Shown here: piece by piece, positions 44,497 to 53,191 of the stretch
Layout: every line of letters starts with the position of its first letter
Position numbering within the stretch: the first letter of the stretch is position 1
NCBI RefSeq assembly: GCF_020819595.1
Contig: NZ_JAJHNP010000013.1
Location: 124,001 to 188,000, forward strand
Length of the DNA: 64,000 bases
Reading direction: 5' to 3'
Source of the DNA: Streptomyces barringtoniae
Lineage (GTDB): Bacteria; Actinomycetota; Actinomycetes; Streptomycetales; Streptomycetaceae
Position numbers and translations under genes: made by a program
The notes under the pieces: model-generated
Seen by the model: only the letters and a program-made list of their open reading frames with translations
Told to the model about the DNA's origin: nothing
Databases searched by the model: none

Positions 44497-45753
44497 TCAG
44501 GAGCGGCGTTCCTGCTTCTGCTTGCACTCGACGCACAGCGTGGCCCGGGGGAAGGCCTGCATCCGGGCCTTGCCGATGGGGTTGCCGCAGTTCTCGCACA
44601 GGCCGTAGGTGCCCGCGTCCAGCCGCTCCAGTGCGTGCTCGTTCTGGACCAGCATCTCGCGCGCGTTGGCGGCGAGCGCCAGCTCGTGCTCGCGCGTGAT
44701 GTTCTTGGTGCCGGTGTCGGCCTGGTCGTCTCCCGCGCCGTCCCCGGAGTCCCGCATCAGGCCCGCGAGGGACGCCTCGGAGGAGCTGATCTCGGCGCGC
44801 AGCCGCTCCACCTCGGACAGCAGCTCGGCACGGGCCTCCGCGACCTCTTCCGGGGTCCAGGGGTCCTCGCCGGGGCGCACCGCCAGCTCGCCGGGCTCCG
44901 CCGCGGCGACCCGTGCCTTGGGAACGGCGGTCTCCGCCGTGGCCGTGCCAGGAGTCTTCTTCGCAACCACTGTCGTGGCTCCCGTCTGCTTCGCGGCCCG
45001 CGCCGCGCCCGCTTTCTTGGCCCTGCTCGTGTCGGCCGCCTCCGCGGAGACGCCTCCCGCGGCCGCCTTCCTGCCGCCGGCCTTCCCGGCCGACGCCTTC
45101 TTGACGGCCGTCTCCTGCACCGCTCCCTTCGCCGCCGGCTTCTTCCCGCCGGCCTTCTTGGCCACCGCCTTCTTCGGGGCCGCCTCGACCACGTCACCGG
45201 CGACCGCCTTTTCGGCCGACGTCTTCTTGGCGACGGCCTTCTTGCCCGGCTTCTCCTTGGCGGCGGTCCCCTTGCCGGCCGCCCTCTCGGCAGTACCGGC
45301 CGTCTTCTCGGCGACGGCCTTCTTCGGTGCCGTTCCTTCCTTCGCGGCCGCCTTCTTGGCAGCCGGCTCCTTGGTCGTGGACTTCTTTGTCGTGGACTTC
45401 TTGGCAGCCGTCTTCCCGGCGGCCGTCCTCGTGGCAGCCGTCTTCTTGCCGGCCGTCTCCTCCTCGGCCGTCGTCACCCCGGCCGCGGACCTCCTGGCGG
45501 CCTTCTCCTCGGCGGCCGGCTCCTTCGCCGCTGTCCTCCTGCCGGCGGGCTCCTTCGTGGCGAGCTCCTTCGCGGTCGGCTCTCTCGGCACCGCATTCCT
45601 CGCGGCCGGCTCCGCGTCCCTCCCCCCGGTCGCCCTCCTCGTCCCGCCCGCTCCCTTGGCCTCGCCGCCGGAGGCAGCCGCAGCTCCGGAGGCGGCTGCG
45701 CCCCCGCGCCGACCGGTCGCCGGCTGCTGTACGGCGGTCCTTTTCGCCACCAT
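44497..45753 (-). CDS. TraR/DksA zinc-finger protein with long Lys/Ala-rich N-terminus
   Basis: 418 residues. C-terminus (about 320-418): a DksA-like coiled coil (PEEVAEARAELLSEVERLRAEI, EHELALAANAREMLVQNEHALERLDAGTYG) and a four-Cys zinc finger (Cys386, Cys389, Cys407, Cys410 in CENC..CVEC). N-terminus (about 1-300) is a low-complexity run of AKKxA/EKAA units like eukaryotic-type H1 or HupS tails, likely to bind DNA nonspecifically. Typical DksA is about 150 residues. Probably modulates RNA polymerase at rRNA or stress promoters, but that is family inference. Confidence 0.85.
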   Translation of the reverse strand: MVAKRTAVQQPATGRRGGAAASGAAAASGGEAKGAGGTRRATGGRDAEPAARNAVPREPTAKELATKEPAGRRTAAKEPAAEEKAARRSAAGVTTAEEETAGKKTAATRTAAGKTAAKKSTTKKSTTKEPAAKKAAAKEGTAPKKAVAEKTAGTAERAAGKGTAAKEKPGKKAVAKKTSAEKAVAGDVVEAAPKKAVAKKAGGKKPAAKGAVQETAVKKASAGKAGGRKAAAGGVSAEAADTSRAKKAGAARAAKQTGATTVVAKKTPGTATAETAVPKARVAAAEPGELAVRPGEDPWTPEEVAEARAELLSEVERLRAEISSSEASLAGLMRDSGDGAGDDQADTGTKNITREHELALAANAREMLVQNEHALERLDAGTYGLCENCGNPIGKARMQAFPRATLCVECKQKQERRS

Positions 45754-46064
45754 GGCCGCGACCCCTTCACATACTGTGATGTTGCTCGCGAATCGTGCTG
45801 GGACGATAAATCGACTTGAGTCCCGCGGCAACGGGGCACACCGCCCGATTCGCCCGCCCGCACCCCCCGCGCAGCGGGCCTGCATCCGTTGTGCCCAGCT
45901 CCCCGCCGGGTAATCCGCCGCGCCCGGCCTGCGCGGACCCGTACGCCTGCCCCCTGGCCATTCGGGTCATCCCGGACCCTCGCGTGGGCGGCGGGCGCAC
46001 CGCGCGGAAAACCGGTCGGCCGCTGTCCGCGCGGCGCCGTACACTGGGCGGAGCGAAAAGCGTG
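45754..46064. other. Divergent intergenic region, DksA-like gene / ileS leader
   Basis: About 310 nt without a supportable gene. It must contain the promoter of the DksA-like gene and that of the ileS transcript. TACACT at 46040-46045 is a possible -10 for ileS, which would start the RNA near 46050, just before the T-box stem I; I see no convincing -35. Confidence 0.4.
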
Positions 46065-46348
46065 GATGGGAACGAGTAGCGGCGTACGCAGCCCAGAGCG
46101 ACCCGGGGACGGTGTGAGCCCGGGGGCGAGCGCGACGTGAAGATCACCCCGGAGCCGCCGGAAGAAAGCCGCAGCCAGCAGGCCAGGGCGAGTAGAACCG
46201 GCTTCGCGACCCCAATGAGGGGGCTCCCCGGCGCGTACGGCGCGGCGGAGAGCCAAGGAGGGTGGTACCGCGGGAGCGCGCCGCACACGGCGTAGACAGG
46301 ATCGAAGGCTCTCGTCCCTCCGACGGAAGGCAGCAAGTCCGTTGGAGG
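46065..46348 (+). promoter_or_regulatory. T-box riboswitch leader of ileS (tRNA-Ile, translational type)
   Basis: The T-box consensus AAGGAGGGTGGTACCGCGG is at 46255-46273; the UGGU bulge would pair with the ACCA end of uncharged tRNA. AGAGCGACCC, AGTAGCGG and GTGAAGATCACC fit stem I, with ATC at 46143-46145 as the Ile specifier codon. Downstream, 46317-46327 pairs with 46338-46348 (11 bp, one G-U) and buries the GGAGG ribosome-binding site 10 nt before ileS. So uncharged tRNA-Ile should free the site and raise translation. Confidence 0.88.
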
Positions 46349-46358
46349 ATGCTCGCAG

Positions 46359-49300
46359 ATGACAGCGCCGACGTACCGCCAGGTGCCCGCACAGGTCGAC
46401 CTGCCCGCTCTTGAGCACGCCGTGCTCGACTTCTGGCGCGAGCAGAAGATCTTCGCCAAGAGCCTGGAGCAGTCCGGGGGCCGACCGGAGTGGGTGTTCT
46501 ACGAAGGCCCGCCCACCGCCAACGGCATGCCCGGCGCCCACCACATCGAGGCGCGCGTCTTCAAGGACGTCTTCCCGCGCTTCCGCACCATGCGCGGCTA
46601 CCACGTGGCCCGCAAGGCCGGCTGGGACTGCCACGGCCTGCCCGTCGAGCTGGCCGTGGAGAAGGAGCTGGGCTTCTCCGGCAAGCAGGACATCGAGGCG
46701 TACGGCATCGCCGAGTTCAACGCCAAGTGCCGCGAGTCCGTGACCCGGCACACCGACGCCTTCGCCGAGCTGACGACCCGCATGGGCTACTGGGTCGACC
46801 TGGACGACGCCTACCGGACCATGGACCCCGAGTACGTGGAGTCCGTCTGGTGGTCGCTGAAGGAGATCTTCGGCAAGGGCCTCCTCGTCCAGGACCACCG
46901 GGTCGCGCCCTGGTGCCCGCGCTGTGGCACCGGCCTGTCCGACCACGAGCTGGCGCAGGGCTACGAGACGGTCGTCGACCCCTCCGTGTACGTCCGTTTC
47001 CCGCTCACCTCCGGTCCGCTGGCCGGCGAGGCCGCGCTCCTGGTGTGGACGACGACCCCCTGGACCCTGGTGTCCAACACGGCGGTCGCCGCGCACCCCG
47101 AGGTCACCTACGTCGTCGCGACCAACGGCGAGGAGAAGCTCGTCGTCGCCGAGCCGCTGCTCGCCAAGGCGCTCGGCGAGGGCTGGGAGAGCACGGGCCA
47201 GACCTTCACCGGCGCCGAGATGGAGCGCTGGACGTATCAACGTCCATTCGAGCTCGTGGAGTTCCCGGAGCCGGCCCACTACGTGGTGAACGCCGACTAC
47301 GTGACCACCGAGGACGGTACGGGTCTGGTCCACCAGTCCCCCGCCTTCGGTGAGGACGACCTCAAGGTCTGCCGGGCGTACGGCCTGCCGGTGGTGAACC
47401 CGGTCCGCCCGGACGGCACCTTCGAGGAGGAGGTCCCGCTGGTCGGCGGCGTCTTCTTCAAGAAGGCGGACGAACAGCTCACCGCGGACCTCCAGCAGCG
47501 CGGCCTGCTCTTCAAGCACGTCGCGTACGAGCACAGCTACCCGCACTGCTGGCGCTGCCACACCGCGCTGCTCTACTACGCGCAGCCCTCCTGGTACATC
47601 CGCACCACGGCGATCAAGGACCGTCTCATCCAGGAGAACGAGAGGACCAACTGGTTCCCGGACACGGTCAAGCACGGCCGCTTCGGCGACTGGCTGAACA
47701 ACAACATCGACTGGGCGCTGTCCCGCAACCGCTACTGGGGCACCCCGCTGCCGATCTGGCGCTGTGAGGACGACCACCTCACCTGCGTCGGCTCCCGCGC
47801 GGAGCTGACCGAGCTGACCGGCACCGACCAGTCCGGCCTCGACCCGCACCGGCCGTACATCGACGACGTCACCTTCGCCTGCCGTCACGACGGCTGCGGC
47901 AAGACGGCCACGCGCGTGCCGGAGGTCATCGACGCCTGGTACGACTCGGGTTCGATGCCGTTCGCGCAGTGGGGCTACCCGTACAAGAACAAGGAGCTGT
48001 TCGAGAGCCGCTACCCGGCGCAGTTCATCTCCGAGGCGATCGACCAGACCCGCGGCTGGTTCTACACGCTGATGGCCGTCGGCACGCTCGTCTTCGACAA
48101 GTCGTCGTACGAGAACGTCGTCTGCCTGGGTCACATCCTCGCCGAGGACGGCCGCAAGATGTCCAAGCACCTGGGCAACATCCTGCAGCCGATCCCGCTC
48201 ATGGACCAGCACGGCGCGGACGCGGTGCGCTGGTTCATGGCGGCCGGCGGCTCCCCGTGGGCGGCCCGCCGGGTCGGCCACGGCACCATCCAGGAGGTCG
48301 TCCGCAAGACGCTGCTGACGTACTGGAACACGGTGGCCTTCCAGGCGCTGTACGCCCGTACGTCCCAGTGGGCGCCCAGCGCGGCCGACCCGGCCCCGGC
48401 CGAGCGCCCGGTGCTGGACCGCTGGCTGCTGTCGGAGCTGCACGCGCTGACCGACCAGGTGACGCAGGCGCTGGAGGCGTACGACACCCAGCGCGCCGGC
48501 AAGCTGCTGTCCGCGTTCGTCGACGACCTGTCCAACTGGTACGTCCGCCGTTCCCGGCGCCGCTTCTGGCAGGGCGACAAGGCCGCGCTGCGCACGCTGC
48601 ACGAGGTGCTGGAGACGGTCACCAGGCTGATGGCGCCGATCACCCCGTTCATCACCGAGCGGGTGTGGCAGGACCTGATCGTGCCGGTGACCCCGGGCGT
48701 GCCGGAGTCCGTGCACCTGGCCTCCTGGCCGGAGGCGGACCTGCCCTCCATCGACCCCGAGCTGTCGAAGCAGATGGTCCTGGTCCGCCGGCTGGTGGAG
48801 CTGGGGCGCGCCACGCGCGCGGAGTCGGGCGTCAAGACGCGTCAGCCGCTGTCCCGCGCGCTGATCGCCGCGACCGGCTTCGAGTCCCTGGACCCCGGGC
48901 TGCACGCGCAGATCACCGAGGAGCTGAACGTCTCCTCGCTGGCGTCGCTCTCCGAGGTGGGCGGCAGCCTGGTGGACACCACCGCCAAGGCCAACTTCCG
49001 CGCGCTGGGCAAGCGGTTCGGCAAGCGGGTGCAGGACGTGGCCAGGGCGATCGCCGCTGCCGACGCGGCCGCGCTGTCCCTCGCGCTGCGTGAGGGCACG
49101 GCCTCGGTGGAGGTCGACGGCGAGACGGTGACCCTCGCTCCCGACGAGGTGATCATCACCGAGACCCCGCGCGAGGGCTGGTCGGTGGCCTCCGACTCCG
49201 GTGCCACGGTGGCGCTGGACCTGGAGATCACCGAGGAGCTGCGGCAGGCGGGCCTGGCCCGTGACGCGATCCGGCTGATCCAGGAGGCCCGCAAGAACAG

Positions 49301-49502
49301 CGGTCTGGACGTGGCCGACCGGATCGCGCTGCGCTGGGTGTCGACCGACCCCGCGGTGGTCGCTGCGCTGGCTGAGCACAGCGAGTTGATCGCCGAGGAG
49401 GTCTTGGCGACCGACTTCGGGCAGGGCGAGGGCGACGACGGCTTCGGTGAGCCGTTCACCGACGAGGGGCTGTCTCTCACGTTCCGGCTGCGGAAGGCGT
49501 AA
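46359..49502 (+). CDS. ileS: Isoleucyl-tRNA synthetase
   Basis: 1047 residues. The class I HIGH motif is in YEGPPTANGMPGAHHIEAR (GAHH instead of HIGH), KMSKS is KMSKH starting at Lys600, WKG-type PSWYIRTTAIKDRL, editing domain with VWTTTPWTLVSN and the C-terminal anticodon domain of the eukaryote-like IleRS2 type. Controlled by the T-box leader. The antisense strand shows a very long open frame that is only a shadow. Confidence 0.97.
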   Translation: MTAPTYRQVPAQVDLPALEHAVLDFWREQKIFAKSLEQSGGRPEWVFYEGPPTANGMPGAHHIEARVFKDVFPRFRTMRGYHVARKAGWDCHGLPVELAVEKELGFSGKQDIEAYGIAEFNAKCRESVTRHTDAFAELTTRMGYWVDLDDAYRTMDPEYVESVWWSLKEIFGKGLLVQDHRVAPWCPRCGTGLSDHELAQGYETVVDPSVYVRFPLTSGPLAGEAALLVWTTTPWTLVSNTAVAAHPEVTYVVATNGEEKLVVAEPLLAKALGEGWESTGQTFTGAEMERWTYQRPFELVEFPEPAHYVVNADYVTTEDGTGLVHQSPAFGEDDLKVCRAYGLPVVNPVRPDGTFEEEVPLVGGVFFKKADEQLTADLQQRGLLFKHVAYEHSYPHCWRCHTALLYYAQPSWYIRTTAIKDRLIQENERTNWFPDTVKHGRFGDWLNNNIDWALSRNRYWGTPLPIWRCEDDHLTCVGSRAELTELTGTDQSGLDPHRPYIDDVTFACRHDGCGKTATRVPEVIDAWYDSGSMPFAQWGYPYKNKELFESRYPAQFISEAIDQTRGWFYTLMAVGTLVFDKSSYENVVCLGHILAEDGRKMSKHLGNILQPIPLMDQHGADAVRWFMAAGGSPWAARRVGHGTIQEVVRKTLLTYWNTVAFQALYARTSQWAPSAADPAPAERPVLDRWLLSELHALTDQVTQALEAYDTQRAGKLLSAFVDDLSNWYVRRSRRRFWQGDKAALRTLHEVLETVTRLMAPITPFITERVWQDLIVPVTPGVPESVHLASWPEADLPSIDPELSKQMVLVRRLVELGRATRAESGVKTRQPLSRALIAATGFESLDPGLHAQITEELNVSSLASLSEVGGSLVDTTAKANFRALGKRFGKRVQDVARAIAAADAAALSLALREGTASVEVDGETVTLAPDEVIITETPREGWSVASDSGATVALDLEITEELRQAGLARDAIRLIQEARKNSGLDVADRIALRWVSTDPAVVAALAEHSELIAEEVLATDFGQGEGDDGFGEPFTDEGLSLTFRLRKA

Positions 49503-49521
49503 GCGCCGAGCGGTTCGAGAA

Positions 49522-49556
49522 AGGGCCCGGTCTCCGGTGAGGAGGCCGGGCCCTTC
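49522..49556. terminator. Terminator hairpin downstream of ileS
   Basis: 10-bp stem AAGGGCCCGG (49522-49531) with CCGGGCCCTT (49547-49556) plus an inner 4-bp stem (49533-49536 with 49542-49545), 20 nt after the ileS stop. Confidence 0.8.
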
Positions 49557-49558
49557 CT

Positions 49559-49974
49559 CATGGGTTCGGTCGGAGGCCACCGCCCTCGCCCGTGCGGCGC
49601 AGGGCATCGGCGCCCACCCGTCGCAGCAGCGGCTCTGGTGGGGGGCGTAGTACGTACAGCTGCTCGGGCACCAGGTCGTTCGGGCTCTCCCCCGCAGCGC
49701 CGGGTCATGGGCGTCCTGCCGTTGCGCGGCCCGCATCGAGGCCGTCCGCAGCACGGGCGCCGGGTGCCGGCCGACGTACCCGCCGTCCGCCTCGTCGGCT
49801 CCGGGATCGACGGTCACCTCGACGCCGCCGCTCACCGCCACGTCCATGCGCTCCGCCTGCACCGGCAGCCCTGCCGCCGCGAGCTGCGTCCGGACCTCGC
49901 CCGCCCACACCTGCCGGCGGTGCAGCGGTCTCGGCGTCCGCGCGCTCGAAGCCGTAGGACGTCTGTTCTCCCAT
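49559..49974 (-). pseudogene. Small conserved-looking gene broken by two compensating frameshifts
   Basis: From ATG 49974 the frame gives MGEQTSYGFERADAETA, then coding continues one frame away (RRQVWAGEVRTQLAAAGLPV..DVAVSGGVEVTVDPGADEADGGYVG..AQRQDAHDPAL) and returns to the first frame for GESPNDLVPEQLYVLRPPPE..GLRPNP and a TGA at 49559-49561. Shifts fall near 49918-49925 and in the C5 run near 49690 (one base more restores it). The codon bias stays Streptomyces-like along the patched path. Either a young pseudogene or two single-base sequence errors. Function not recognised. Confidence 0.55.
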
Positions 49975-50025
49975 GGCCCCGCACGCTACGACCCGCCGCT
50001 GACACCTCCGTCAACCCGCGTAAAA

Positions 50026-50065
50026 AGGGCGGGCCCCCGGGACCGAAGTCCAGGGGGCCCGCCCT
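50026..50065 (-). terminator. Intrinsic terminator of divIVA
   Basis: 13-bp perfect stem (50026-50038 with 50053-50065), 14-nt loop, followed on the minus strand by a run of five T residues: a classic intrinsic terminator, 44 nt after the divIVA stop. Confidence 0.85.
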
Positions 50066-50108
50066 CGTTGAGCGCTGCCGACGCCGTTGTCGTACTAGTG
50101 CCCGGTAC

Positions 50109-51290
50109 TCAGTTGTCGTCCTCGTCGATCAGGAACCCGCGCATCGGCGAGGGTGCCTGACCCATCGGGGACGGGCCCTGCGGGCGGACCGGCGCCATCG
50201 GCTGGGTCATGGCCGGCGTCATCTGCTGCTGGCCGCCGTACGACGGGCCGGACGGAGCGGAGTTGCCGCCCATCGTCTGGTTGCCGCCGTAGGACGGGGC
50301 GCTCGCGCCGGCCGGTGCCATGGAGGGCGCCGGGGACGGCGGCAGGGACGCGGCGGCCGGGGTGCGCGGCGGGGCCAGGGAGTCGTCGGCCTGGGTCTCC
50401 AGCTGGCGCAGCTGGGACTCGAGGTACGACTTCAGGCGCGTGCGGTACTCGCGCTCGAAGCCGCGCAGGTCCTCGACCTTGCGCTCCAGCGTGGCGCGGG
50501 CGGACTCCAGGGAGCCCATCGCGACGCGGTGCTTCTCCTGCGCGTCCCGCTCCAGGGCGTCGGCCTTGGCACGGGCGTCACGCTCCAGACCCTCGGCGCG
50601 GCTGCGGGCCTCGCCGACGATCTTGTTGGCCTCGGAGCGGGCCTCGGCGATCGCCTGGTCGGCGGTCTGCTGGGCCAGCGAGAGGACTCGGGCGGCGCTG
50701 TCGCCGCCGGGGCCCTGACCGGGGCCGCCCATCGGACCGCCCATGGGGCCGCCCATCGGGCCACCCATCTGCTGCATGGGCGGCTGGCCGCCCATCGGGC
50801 CCTGGCCCATCGGACCCTGACCCATCGGGCCCTGACCCATCGGGCCCTGACCCATGGGACCCTGGCCCATCGGGCCGGGACCCTGCGGGCCGCCCTGTCC
50901 GCCGGGACCGGCGGGCAGCTGCGGGGCGCCGCTCGGCAGCTGGGGCGGGCCACCCATGGGGCCGCCCATCTGCTGCTGCGGCGGGCCCGATATGCCGGCG
51001 GGCACCGGAGCGCCGGGACCTCGCATGCCCTGCTGGGGCATGCCCTGCTGCTGCGGGTGCGGCTGCTGGTCCTGCTCCGGCGGGCCCTTGCGCATGTTCT
51101 GCTGGTTCTGCGCGGCCGCACGGGTCGCCGCGGCCAGCTTGGCGCGCAGGTCCTCGTTCTCGCGGAGCAGACGGGTCAGTTCGGCTTCGACCTCGTCGAG
51201 GAAGGCATCGACCTCGTCCTCGTCATAGCCTTCTCGGAGGCGGACGGTCGTGAACTGCTTGTTCCGCACGTCCTCGGGGGTCAACGGCAT
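50109..51290 (-). CDS. divIVA: DivIVA polar growth protein (Wag31-like)
   Basis: 393 residues. The N-terminal DivIVA domain TPEDVRNKQFTTVRLREGYDEDEVDAFLDEVEAELTRL and a second coiled coil (about 205-300; DQAIAEARSEANKIVGEARSRAEGLERDARAK) flank a Gln/Pro/Gly/Met-rich linker with six MGQGP repeats. In Streptomyces DivIVA marks hyphal tips and organises the polarisome. It is the last gene of the dcw-linked block. Confidence 0.96.
   Translation of the reverse strand: MPLTPEDVRNKQFTTVRLREGYDEDEVDAFLDEVEAELTRLLRENEDLRAKLAAATRAAAQNQQNMRKGPPEQDQQPHPQQQGMPQQGMRGPGAPVPAGISGPPQQQMGGPMGGPPQLPSGAPQLPAGPGGQGGPQGPGPMGQGPMGQGPMGQGPMGQGPMGQGPMGGQPPMQQMGGPMGGPMGGPMGGPGQGPGGDSAARVLSLAQQTADQAIAEARSEANKIVGEARSRAEGLERDARAKADALERDAQEKHRVAMGSLESARATLERKVEDLRGFEREYRTRLKSYLESQLRQLETQADDSLAPPRTPAAASLPPSPAPSMAPAGASAPSYGGNQTMGGNSAPSGPSYGGQQQMTPAMTQPMAPVRPQGPSPMGQAPSPMRGFLIDEDDN
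50791..50880 (-). repeat. 15-bp tandem repeat coding MGQGP in divIVA
   Basis: Six consecutive 15-nt units starting at 50791, 50806, 50821, 50836, 50851 and 50866, near-identical (CCCATCGGGCCCTGA and variants), encode the Gly-Pro-Met-Gly-Gln linker. In-frame unit length allows copy-number change without frameshift. Confidence 0.9.
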
Positions 51291-51345
51291 CTCTTCACCT
51301 CAACGTAGTCATCGGCAGTCGGCAAGACCGTATCGTCCACCCTCA

Positions 51346-51633
51346 TCACATGAAGCTCCCCGTGATGGAGAGGAGGATGTAGACGATGATCATCAGTACG
51401 AAGAAGGACAGGTCGAGCGCCACGCCCCCGAGACGCAGCGGCGGGATGAACCGCCGCAGAAGCTTCAGCGGTGGATCGGTGACAGTGTAGGTGGCCTCCA
51501 GTACGACCACCATCGCCTTGCCGGGTTGCCACGAGCGGGCGAACTGGAACACGTAATCCATGACCAGCCGGAAGATGAGCACGGCGAGGAACACCAGCAG
51601 CGCGGTGTGGACCACCGTGACGAACACGCTCAT
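51346..51633 (-). CDS. YggT family membrane protein
   Basis: 95 residues with two membrane segments (VVHTALLVFLAVLIFRLVMDYVF and LDLSFFVLMIIVYILLSITG) separated by the conserved EATYTVTDPPLKLLRRFIPPLRLGG. YggT/YlmG genes lie between sepF and divIVA in Gram-positive bacteria and affect envelope or division organisation. ATG 51633 gives the standard length. Confidence 0.9.
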   Translation of the reverse strand: MSVFVTVVHTALLVFLAVLIFRLVMDYVFQFARSWQPGKAMVVVLEATYTVTDPPLKLLRRFIPPLRLGGVALDLSFFVLMIIVYILLSITGSFM

Positions 51634-51694
51634 GGCCTGCGCTTCCCTCTCCCCTGTTCCATGCTCTTCCGAGCCTCGATCCGGTTGTTGCGTC

Positions 51695-52336
51695 TCAGCT
51701 CTGGTTGAAGAACCCGCCCTCTGCGATGCGGGCCTTGTCCTCCGCCGTGACATCGACGTTAGCAGGAGACAACAGGAACACCTTCTGCGTCACCCGCTCG
51801 ATGCTGCCGTGAAGACCAAACACCAAACCGGCCGCAAAGTCGACAAGTCGCTTCGCGTCTGTGTCATCCATCTCAGTCAGATTCATGATCACCGGGGTGC
51901 CCTCACGGAAGTGTTCCCCGATGGTACGGGCCTCGTTGTAGGTCCGGGGGTGAAGCGTGGTGATCCGGTAAGGCTCTCGCTCGGACACAACCTTGGGCAT
52001 GATCACCGGTGCGTTCTTCTCGAGGGACTGACGTTCTTGTGTGATGGATGCCACGGGCGCGATCCGCGCCGGACGTCCGGATTCCGCGGCGAGTGCAGTC
52101 GAACGGGCCACCGGCTCGCGCGGCGCGGGCGGTTGCACGATTCGCACCTCTTCATCCCTTTGGGACTGATGTGCGCCGTGCGATTGGTGTGAAGATTCAT
52201 GCCGTCGGTGATCCCGCTCGGGTTCCGGGTCCAACTCGGGCTCGAAGTCGTCGTCGGGGTCGAATCCGCGGCCGTCGTACCCATCGTCCTCCACGAGGCC
52301 GAGGTAGACCGCCATCTTGCGCATCGCGCCGGCCAT
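51695..52336 (-). CDS. sepF: Cell division protein SepF
   Basis: 213 residues. N-terminal membrane-binding amphipathic helix (AGAMRKMAVYLGLVEDDGYDG), an acidic/His-rich linker, then the SepF domain VVSEREPYRITTLHPRTYNEARTIGEHFREGTPVIMNLTEMDDTDAKRLVDFAAGLVFGLHGSIERVTQKVFLLSP. SepF anchors FtsZ to the membrane in actinobacteria, which lack FtsA. ATG 52336 is used; an in-frame extension upstream has no support. Confidence 0.95.
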   Translation of the reverse strand: MAGAMRKMAVYLGLVEDDGYDGRGFDPDDDFEPELDPEPERDHRRHESSHQSHGAHQSQRDEEVRIVQPPAPREPVARSTALAAESGRPARIAPVASITQERQSLEKNAPVIMPKVVSEREPYRITTLHPRTYNEARTIGEHFREGTPVIMNLTEMDDTDAKRLVDFAAGLVFGLHGSIERVTQKVFLLSPANVDVTAEDKARIAEGGFFNQS

Positions 52337-52465
52337 GCTCTGAGTCCTCCGCTCTGTGGTGGATCGGCTGACGACTGCCAAGTGCCCGCGATCCACGAGG
52401 TCGTTGTGCCCGCTTTTAACGGACATTGACCATATTTTCTGCTGTGGTCCGACTTCTTGGCGACG

Positions 52466-53185
52466 TTACCCGAGCCTAGGGCGGACTCCGAGTACCGCAG
52501 TGCCGACGCGCACATGTGTCGCCCCGGCTGCCACGGCCTGTTCGAGGTCCGCACTCATCCCTGCTGACACCATGGTTGCAGCCGGATGGGCTCGGCGCAG
52601 GTCAGTCGACAAATCCACGAGCCGTTCAAACGCCGCCTGTTCGCGTCCCGCGTACTCCCCGGTGAGCGGAGCGACGGTCATCAGCCCGTCGAGCCGCAGT
52701 CCCGGAGCCTCGCCGATGAGGTCGGCCAACTCTTCGATTCCGTCCGGCGCGACGCCTCCGCGCTCGCCCCTGCCGCTCGCCCCCGCGTCCAGCGCCACCT
52801 GGACGAGGCAGCCCACCTCCCGCCCCGCCCGCACGGCCTCCTTCGACAGGGCCGTGACGAGCCTGGGACGGTCCACGGACTGCACGACATCCGCGTAACC
52901 GACCACGGAACGGACTTTGTTGGTCTGCAACTGACCGACAAAGTGCCATTTGAGGGGCAGGTCCGCACATGCCGCGGCCTTCGGTGCCGCATCCTGGTCA
53001 CGGTTCTCGGCGACATGGCGCACACCGAGTTCCGACAGGATCCGCACATCGCTCGCCGGGTAGGTCTTGGTGACCACGATGAGGGTCACCTCCTCCCGCT
53101 TGCGCCCGGCCGCCACACACGCGGCGGTGATGCGCTCCTCCACTTTCGCCAGGTTTCCGGCGAGTTCGGTCTTACGGTCCGTCAT
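52466..53185 (-). CDS. YggS/PLPBP pyridoxal phosphate homeostasis protein
   Basis: 239 residues. Lys40 in LIVVTKTYPASD binds PLP; HFVGQLQTNKVR, LDGLMTVAPLTGEY and VSAGMSADLEQAVAAGATHVRVGTAVLG are family signatures. No known catalysis; balances vitamin B6 and amino acid pools. It lies 6 nt after pgeF. Confidence 0.94.
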   Translation of the reverse strand: MTDRKTELAGNLAKVEERITAACVAAGRKREEVTLIVVTKTYPASDVRILSELGVRHVAENRDQDAAPKAAACADLPLKWHFVGQLQTNKVRSVVGYADVVQSVDRPRLVTALSKEAVRAGREVGCLVQVALDAGASGRGERGGVAPDGIEELADLIGEAPGLRLDGLMTVAPLTGEYAGREQAAFERLVDLSTDLRRAHPAATMVSAGMSADLEQAVAAGATHVRVGTAVLGVRPRLG

Positions 53186-53191
53186 GCCCCA

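Noticed and set aside
45474..49910. Minus-strand open frame of almost 1,500 codons opposite ileS and the DksA-like gene
   Set aside because: It follows the third-position GC of ileS in the antisense frame, has Arg/Val/Gly-rich shadow composition, and no recognisable domain. Only its first part (49705-49910) coincides with the frameshifted small gene.
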